Source: Antedon mediterranea | Taxonomy: Eukaryota > Echinodermata > Crinoidea > Comatulida > Antedonidae | DNA: 60,000 bases | Reading direction: 5' to 3' | NCBI RefSeq assembly: GCF_964355755.1 | Contig: NC_092670.1 | Location: 16,927,201-16,987,200 of the forward strand | In this document: one piece after another, positions 52,535 to 60,000 of the stretch | Layout: each line of letters opens with the position of its first letter | How positions within the stretch are numbered: the first letter of the stretch is position 1 | Made by a program: the position numbers and the translations under genes | Notes under the pieces: generated by a model | The model's database searches: none | The model's input: the letters and a program-made list of their open reading frames with translations, nothing else | What the model was told of the DNA's origin: nothing

Positions 52535-55500
52535 TTTATGTTATTAATAAATTACTGAAATTCATGAGTCTAAATTAGAAAATAGAAATATCCTTAGGTT
52601 TATATTATAAATCCTGTGGGTAGTTTAATATGTGGGAAAGTTAATAAACAGATAATTAAAGGAAATTCATTAAAAATAATTAAAAAAATGATCGTTATCA
52701 ACACATTATTGTGGTAATATTTGATTGTTTAAAATATTTTAAATTGTGGGAAACTGTTTTATGTAAAAATACATACAAAATAACTATCTTTTTATTGATT
52801 ATTATCAAGATTTAAACACCGATTTAATTGATTAGAATCTTGTGAGTTTACAAAGACAAAATTTTTTCCCATGTACCTGTGTGTTATAAGATAAGATTGA
52901 AATCATCCCTATTTGTTGTCCGATTTGTTACCAACAGAGTTTATATTGTCCATTAAGTATTATGAAGTCAGCGGTGCCTTTGAAATCAGAACCAAACCTG
53001 GTAGAAACAACTTAAGCGGTAAAACTTAAAAGCATGCATTTAGCTTTTCAGTTTGTTAACAATAAAACGTACGTTGATCAGGCTTGTATATGTATAGATA
53101 CTCTTATTTGTATTCAGGTGACTTTTGTATTGATAATTGAGCCGGTTCCTTTATTCTTCATTGTTCCACCAATGTCGGTATAGTTTGTATTTAACTGGTG
53201 CAAGTACCAATGCTAAAAATGCTTTAAAAAAAAGAATGAAAAATTGCTTGTACTGATCCTTTCAATACCACCGATAGATTTGAATTTCCAGTTAGCATGT
53301 TGACTTAAAACAACCTAAACTTTGGAAGAATTTATTCCAGGCAATAAAGTGTATACATTTCATATTTGGTCATAATACTATGTACATGTGTTTTAGATTA
53401 GGACATTCTCTTTAAAATTACAGGAATTCATTGTAATATTTATTAATATTATATTATATTATATATTTTTACATATATCACTATATATAAATTATACTTG
53501 ATGATACTATAGTTAATAGTAGACCACTATTTCGAGTGAATTAAATTTTTCCTTATTCTGTGAGTTTTTTATTTTTTTGTTGCTATCCTATCTGTTTACA
53601 TCCTCTCAAATACAATTTTTTTAATTGTATGTGTATAACCTTTTAAAGGAATGATTTTAGGAAGTACTTTGATGGGAAATTTTCCACCTTACTAATTGTA
53701 TTACCATAGTATTACCTGGTCTGGGAAATTTGCCAACATTTATACTGCACCAGGTGTGTTTGGACATGTTTAGAGGGCGGGCTACTTCCAGTTTTGGTTA
53801 AGAAAGAGCTACGGTAGTTCAAACACAGTTGGTAAATGCTGCCGGTAAATTTTATTCACTGATCATGTGCATCTTTCCTTTTAAGAAAAAAAAAATTTTG
53901 CTACAGGTTAGGTTACAGGGTTTGGGTCAAGCAAGAGATTGAAAGTGCTTTCATGTTCATCCTGGTTAATATAACTGTACATGCTTAGCACCACCAATAT
54001 TCAATGAAGCGTGATATTCTGCAAAATTGTATCAATTTCAAATCGTTCTATGATGCATGACTTGGAGATCATTTATCTGCTAATTCTTGTTAAAACTTGA
54101 GCCATCGTTTTGTTAAACTGCGAATAGAATAATTTCACTTACAAAAGTTTGTAACAAAATATTCTCACGCAATCAAAGTTGAATAAAATTTCAACATCGT
54201 CTGAATCGGCTAATTAATTGGCTGCTTCCACACCCTTCTTGGTTTTCTTTAGAAAGCCAAGGACAACGAAAATTGTTACTTGTATTGTAAGATAATTTGA
54301 CAAAGGCATTAGGTCTTGTTTCTTATTTTAGTCATAATAATAAAATCATTTTTAATGAGCCATATATCTAATCAATGATTGCTCATATGCGCAGTACATA
54401 CATGTATAAAACCAGAATAAGAACTTTGGAAAGCAAGTTAAAATACCATAAAGATTTACGACCATATTAAAACTAGTGATACTACAGTAATTAAAACTGT
54501 TTAAAAAATGTTAAAAATATTTTTAAAGGTAAAAATGTATGTTAAAAATTTCATAACAAGACAAAGGTAAGAAAGAGAATGGGTAGTCCCGGTTTAGATG
54601 ACGGTTTCAGCTTAACATTCAAAAAAAAAGGGGAAAAAACAAAAATCAAAACAGGAGCTGGTTGCACTCGTAATAGGTTGAACAATAATAATGTGAAAAG
54701 AAACAACTAAATACTTTGTGAGAAAGAGGTATGTGCATAATGGTGCATTCTAATGGTTTCAGTCTTTCCGGTATAGGCTAACGGTATATACATTTTCATA
54801 TTGTCATTTTTAAAAGAAAATATTGTAAATTAAGATTTTCTCAACAAAGAAATCTCATATATCTTAATGAGTTACAATATTTTCTCTTTTTTACCAACTG
54901 GTTAACCAGAATTCCCTTGTCGGCCGATGGAAAAAGTAAGGAGGTGAACCATGTGTGTAGATGTGATCAAGTGTCTCCTGACAGTCTCCACCATAAAACA
55001 TGGAATCATGTTAGTTATGTAGTTTCTGCCACATTTTCAAACAATGAATTATGAGTAACAATTATGTGAACCATTTTAGTGTTGAAAGTTCACAAACTAG
55101 GTGAAATGTTCTAACATAAAATTTGCATATCAAATTTGAATATTTGTATTTGCATGGCCTATGTTGTTCTTTGTGAAAACCGCCATTCAATAATATTGAC
55201 ACATTTTTGACACACACATGTTAGTTTGCATTAACCAAATTGATTTAGGAAATGTTAATTAATAATTTGTATATAGCCGGGTATAATCCTGTTGTTTGTT
55301 ATTATTTATACCAGAGGGCACAGTTATGATCACTGGCTGTGATGTACTAGATTCATTCTACCACCAGAAGGGGCAACTGAATCTTTGAGTTATAGTAATT
55401 GTTTTGCTTTAGTTGCCCAGTTGTTCTCTGTTTCTTTTCTGTTCTGTATCTGTGTTTTGGTTGAATAAATAAATGAAATGAAAATGAGAACCATGGAGCA

Positions 55501-57065
55501 AGTGAGCCTCGAACCCTTTCTGATGTTATGGCTACGTAATTACGTTTCGACTGTTTTACCTGCTGACTTCTGTGGGCCATGGGTATGAAATAAGTGGAAA
55601 ATGAGCATTAGGATTAGACTCCGATTTCATTCATATTGGATTTACCATATTTGTTGTGTCCGACATTTAGCCTTAATTAGGGGTTGGGGTTATTCTCGAG
55701 CATGGGAATTTACATAATATAATAATATTTTTGGAAACACTTCTGTTATGAAGATGTTCCAGTATAAAAATGATTAAGAAACGTAATTGAATTAAGACTA
55801 TTAGTCCTACAGTTTGTTGTGAAACCAACTTTTCACCACTAATGTGCGGTTACCTAGATACCATCATGTATTTGCAAGTATACATGTATTTAGTTACAGA
55901 CTTAACTGTGATTTGCAGAAAGATGTTATTGATGCTTATTCTAACATGTTGACTAAGCACGTAATTCTGACCATCAACGTTGGTTGGTTACGTTAAACAT
56001 TGTTCCTTCTTTGAATAAAAAACAAACAGCTAGAAGTGTGTTGTCTATGTACAATTTTGCAGTCCTCGCAATTAAATTGTATTCATCAATTTATAATAAA
56101 ATGCAATATACAAGGAATCAATGTTCTAACATAGAGCCGCCATTATTCTAATGTACTTACATAAAATGATATAATGCTTTAACTCGTATTGTATTTTATA
56201 TCCATTAGAAATGCCTTTATATTGTGTCATTCTTGCAATGCTTCGTTTCATCCAACTATCAATTTCTTTCTTTATTCAGACACATAATTTAGGGAAAAGG
56301 TCTTGCAAATAAAGTGTTACAATAATTCATTACATTATGTAAAATTATAACAAAGAAGCTATATACTCCAAACATACAGTAGATATCCGTATTCATATTG
56401 TTTAGTTACTTGTTTTTTGCTAAATGCCATATCAATCCCATGTCATACTCGTAAATAAAAACATTTAAGTTTTGAATTTACTAATTGAAGCAGTTGGCAG
56501 GGGTCAATTATGGTCATATTGCACTGCTTAGTGTAATAAACCATTTTTACATTATTTTGTTTCTGGTCCTGACCGGATACTTTTATACTATATAGGTAGG
56601 TACAAATCTAATGGTATGAATAATAACTACTTGTTTGTTAACAAGCTGATTTGAAAAGGAGTAATAGTGAAGGAAACAATCCTCACGAAATATCTTAAGG
56701 AGGGAGAGGAAGAGTTGGAAGGAGAGAGGTGTGTTTTTATTTTAACAGAAGAAATAGTGCCGTAGTTGGTAGCACCGACATAACTTCAGGGGAGAAGCCT
56801 GTAATTGAAAAGTATTATCTAAGTACACAGCGCATTGAGACATTGTTTGTGGAATGAGCTATATAAATAATATATTGACATTAGCAGCATTAATTCCACT
56901 GTTATTCACCCCATCATATGGACTGGAAGAATAAGGATAACATCTAATCTAGATAAAAACTTTCAAATGACAATATTATAAAAAAAAAAGAGGATGGATC
57001 AGTAGGATAGAGAAATTATTTTTTTTTCCCTCTTTCTCAAATGTTTGAATACTAAACTAAATACA

Positions 57066-57105
57066 TCGCCGCGTTACGTTGCGTTCTAGTGGGAACCACT
57101 CTTAC
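57066..57105. mobile_element. Single end of the TTAA MITE family
   Basis: GCGTTACGTTGCGTTCTAGT followed by GGGAACCACTCTTA matches the right end of the element at 38957-39142; the left end is missing. Confidence 0.7.
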
Positions 57106-57314
57106 AGCACATTTGGCTCCACTTTGATGCAATTTATGATCAAAATGTATCATAACTTTGATTTAATGGTTGCAGGTTGTGGCAGGTAGAGTTTGCTACA
57201 GGATCAAATATCTATTTAATTTGGCATGGTTCCCACAGTCATTTGGGAATTTTCAATTCCAGCCCTTTGCTACATCACCTGGTTACTGGTATAGCATGTA
57301 CAGTCTTCTCGGAT

Positions 57315-57520
57315 AAGGACTATAAACCGTAGGTCCAGTGTACACAACTAGCTCGTGTGCACTTTAAAGAACCTAGTACATCTTTCGAGACGAGTAGGGG
57401 GTTACCCCGGTGTATTAGTACATCACAGCCACTGATCACCAACTGGGCCCTCTGGGAGATCAGTCTTTGACTGAAGAGGTCACCCAGTATAAAAATGAAC
57501 AAACAAACAAACAAACAAAT
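57315..57520 (+). repeat. Dispersed repeat, copy B, with CAAA tail
   Basis: CGAGACGAGTAGGGGGTTAC through CTGACTGAAGAGGTCACCCAG-like sequence, ending CAGTATAAAAATGAACAAAC plus further ACAA repeats. The simple-repeat tail suggests a retroposed 3' end. Copy A at 36675-36785 is inverted. Confidence 0.75.
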
Positions 57521-58767
57521 CTATATCCGGCGTAATACTGTATAACTATATCATTTGTACCAGTGGCAGGTTCTGCTTTTGGGAAAAAAGTAGCGTACAT
57601 TCAATACTGATTTCAGTTAAGTTTTCTAGAAAAATCAACACAGAGTATCTTCATTTAAAACTAATTACATTAATTGTCAAAAGAACTCTTCCCTATCGTC
57701 TGGGTGTAAACATTAAAGAAAGCTTGTGTCATACCTTTAGTATATGGACTTAAGAAACGCACTTTGCCCCTATTTCTCAATTCACAAATATATCAGTCTT
57801 GATTTAATATTCTGTGTATGTATATTTATTATTAAACCAGGTGAAATATAGCATCAATTCCCCAGTGTAGAAAAAGTAAATCTATAGTCATTCAAAACAC
57901 ATTGTTAATGTATATTACATATATTCATTGAGTAAACATCAAAATTTAAATTGTTCCATATTGAAAACAAACACATGTTTTAATTTGTTGAACAATGGTA
58001 CTTCTAAAACAGTTTATAACCTCCATAAATAATGTTGTTTTTATTGTTTAAACCATAAATTACATTTTATAATTGCTTTAGACAAAAGGACTGTCAAAAA
58101 TCATGTCAGTCATTTGTGTTTTTTTAATCTACTGTAGTACTTTTCCAACAGACTGGTTGTAAATTTTCTTGGTTTTTCTCTGTATGTGTTTTTCAAAACC
58201 AATCTTTTGTGGCCTAAAGAAACAACAAAACATTTTTTTTTTCATTTGTACTGTTAATATAACAGACATTACCGATTATAATCACAGGCAATTTCGTTTT
58301 TGAAATAATGTTTGTTGTATTTTCTCACAAAATTCAAATCCTTATACCTGCACCACCAGTACCAATATTGTTAATAATGCATAGACGAATCGAAAATGGA
58401 AAAGATAGGATAGGTTCAGTTCAGCACTTCTTTTTTACAATTTTTTGGCCTTCCTCCTCCCCACCCCTATTTCAAATCCCTGGAACCGCCACTGTAATGT
58501 ACAGTTTCCAACTACAACATGATCATTGATCGCTTACCATGATAACTTTATGAACTTATCATGCTGCATGGATACAAGGCAGTTCTGTTGTAGGACAGAC
58601 CAAATTATTCCATTAGAGTTTGATTTATATTCACATTATGACACAGCAAATAATACCTTTTTGATAATCATATTATAAATATTAAAAATATTGTGGATTT
58701 AGTAAGTTTATGATGACAAAGGGTGACTTCCGATCCAACAGATTATAGTCTAGATCTTTCTATATCC

Positions 58768-58972
58768 AGGGTCTTATAAATGATGATATAATTGATTTTT
58801 AAAAAAATCTTGGACTGTATATATAACAATCTCTGTACAGTAGTAAATATCTGAGGACAAAGACGAGGTCTTATAATTAATGTTATAAGTGATTTAAAAC
58901 AAAAAAATCTTGGATAACTGTATATATATAACAACCTCTGTACAGTAATAAATATCAGAGGACAAAGACATT
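58768..58972. repeat. Tandem duplication of about 100 bp
   Basis: Two blocks share GTCTTATAA, AAAAATCTTGGA, CTGTATATATA, TCTGTACAGTA and GAGGACAAAGAC; divergent by small indels. Confidence 0.85.
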
Positions 58973-60000
58973 TTGGAATATATTTTGTTTAGCAAATCAA
59001 ACTTAATTCCGAGTCTAGGGCAGGCAAAAATTAACTGATAAAAACTAACCGATAAACTGTCTGTGGAAACAGGGTTTAACCGATTCGACTCGTGAAAAAA
59101 ATTAAAAAACTGCTAATTATCTCATTCAAATCATATAATTATCGGATAATTACAATAATTTTGATTAAGCATCTTGTTGTTTGGTAATATACTGCACACT
59201 TGGTTTAAAAAATTAACTGATTAACTGAACTGAATTTTGTATTGGCTGCAGAAACACAGGCTATAGCAATTGCATTGCAATGTTTTGCTATACAATTTTA
59301 TAATGTGTAGCAATAAGTTGGTTTTATATAGCTTTTTGCTTCTCCACTTATGAAGAAATTATTTCATGAACGATAGACATTTTTCTCACAATAATTTGTG
59401 TTTTGTAAGGATTTTGATGGCTATCTTTTTTCTATCACCTATCACTGCAAATTAATAACAAACTCTGTGTAGTAAACATCAGACGATCTAGTCATTGTAA
59501 TGAGATATGATGTGATTGTGATGATGCCAGATCCAGGTTTATGAATTCCAGTTGCATGAGACCATAATATTAATTATTTCCAAGAAATCATTTCATACGG
59601 CTGCTAGTAAGATGACATCAGTCCATAAATGATTGACATTTCCATAAAAACATGCTGATTTTGTTTCCCTATATAGAACATAGCCTGATGTCCTATGATA
59701 TTGTTTTTTTAATGGTAAAGATTTTTTTTTTTATTTGACATTTTTTTTAATTGACTGTAGTTTTGTAGAAATGTGCATCTTATTTTAGCACTTGAGATAA
59801 TAGTTTTGACTCATCACTTTAGACTTAAGAATTAAGCCTATGAATTAGTGATAATTCAACCATTATTTTGATGTGAATTGCTGTACTATTACAGTAGTAC
59901 TACTAGTAGTATGATTACTACAGTATTTATTGGTTTAAATCATGAAGTTGTAAAAATTCAGTTAATAGATAATGGAAAACTAATAATAAATGAATGGACA

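Larger units (their letters stand above)
52535..60000. other. Gene-poor region to window end
   Basis: No conserved exon recognised on either strand. Contains dispersed repeat copies at about 55310-55365 and 57395-57495, a partial MITE end (57066-57105) and a local duplication (58768-58972). Remainder is unannotated AT-rich sequence. Confidence 0.5.

Noticed and set aside
54896-54946. Possible micro-exon AATTCCCTTGTCGGCCGATG before AAA|GTAAGG
   Set aside because: Splice words fit but there is no partner exon with matching frame or recognisable protein.

Overview
The window is AT-rich animal nuclear DNA: genes are split by GT-AG introns and the non-coding DNA is full of transposon remnants and satellites. 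TMC, GTPBP1 and SRP RNA genes point to a metazoan. The recurrent GGCCTAGGCCTA-type motifs and the mix of small inverted-repeat elements suggest a marine invertebrate, perhaps an echinoderm; that placement is inference only.

Layout. (1) Bases 105-14744, minus strand: the 5' half of a TMC-family (transmembrane channel-like) gene. Twelve or thirteen exons can be placed by reading-frame and splice-site continuity; the C-terminal half lies beyond base 1. Its introns hold a 26-bp minisatellite, a tRNA-derived SINE, six copies of one MITE family and a 17-bp array. (2) Bases 16611-16909, minus strand: a full-length SRP (7SL) RNA gene, with three TGACGT sites 85-117 bp upstream and a T-rich repetitive region downstream. 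(3) Bases 18411-28145, minus strand: a complete 11-exon GTPBP1 coding sequence of 663 codons, in frame throughout. Its introns hold 48-bp, 43-bp and other arrays, and one array abuts a splice acceptor. (4) Bases 28.7-60 kb: no convincing conserved protein gene. There is a candidate two-exon plus-strand small ORF (36469-36500 joined to 43329-43396), two LINE reverse-transcriptase remnants (about 32.5-33.0 kb and 48.4-50.7 kb), and several TIR elements. One of these is a 3.9-kb PIF/Harbinger-like element with TAA target duplications that carries the second LINE and another TIR element nested inside it. A symmetric cluster of three 69-bp units lies at 35946-36280.

The genes do not form a pathway. 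They are independent housekeeping or membrane genes: SRP RNA for protein targeting, GTPBP1 as a translational GTPase, TMC as a membrane channel-like protein. No new multi-gene system was recognised. The most unusual points are the satellite-built splice acceptor in GTPBP1, the nested Harbinger/LINE structure, the 69-bp palindromic triplet, and the repetitive terminator-like region beside the SRP RNA gene.
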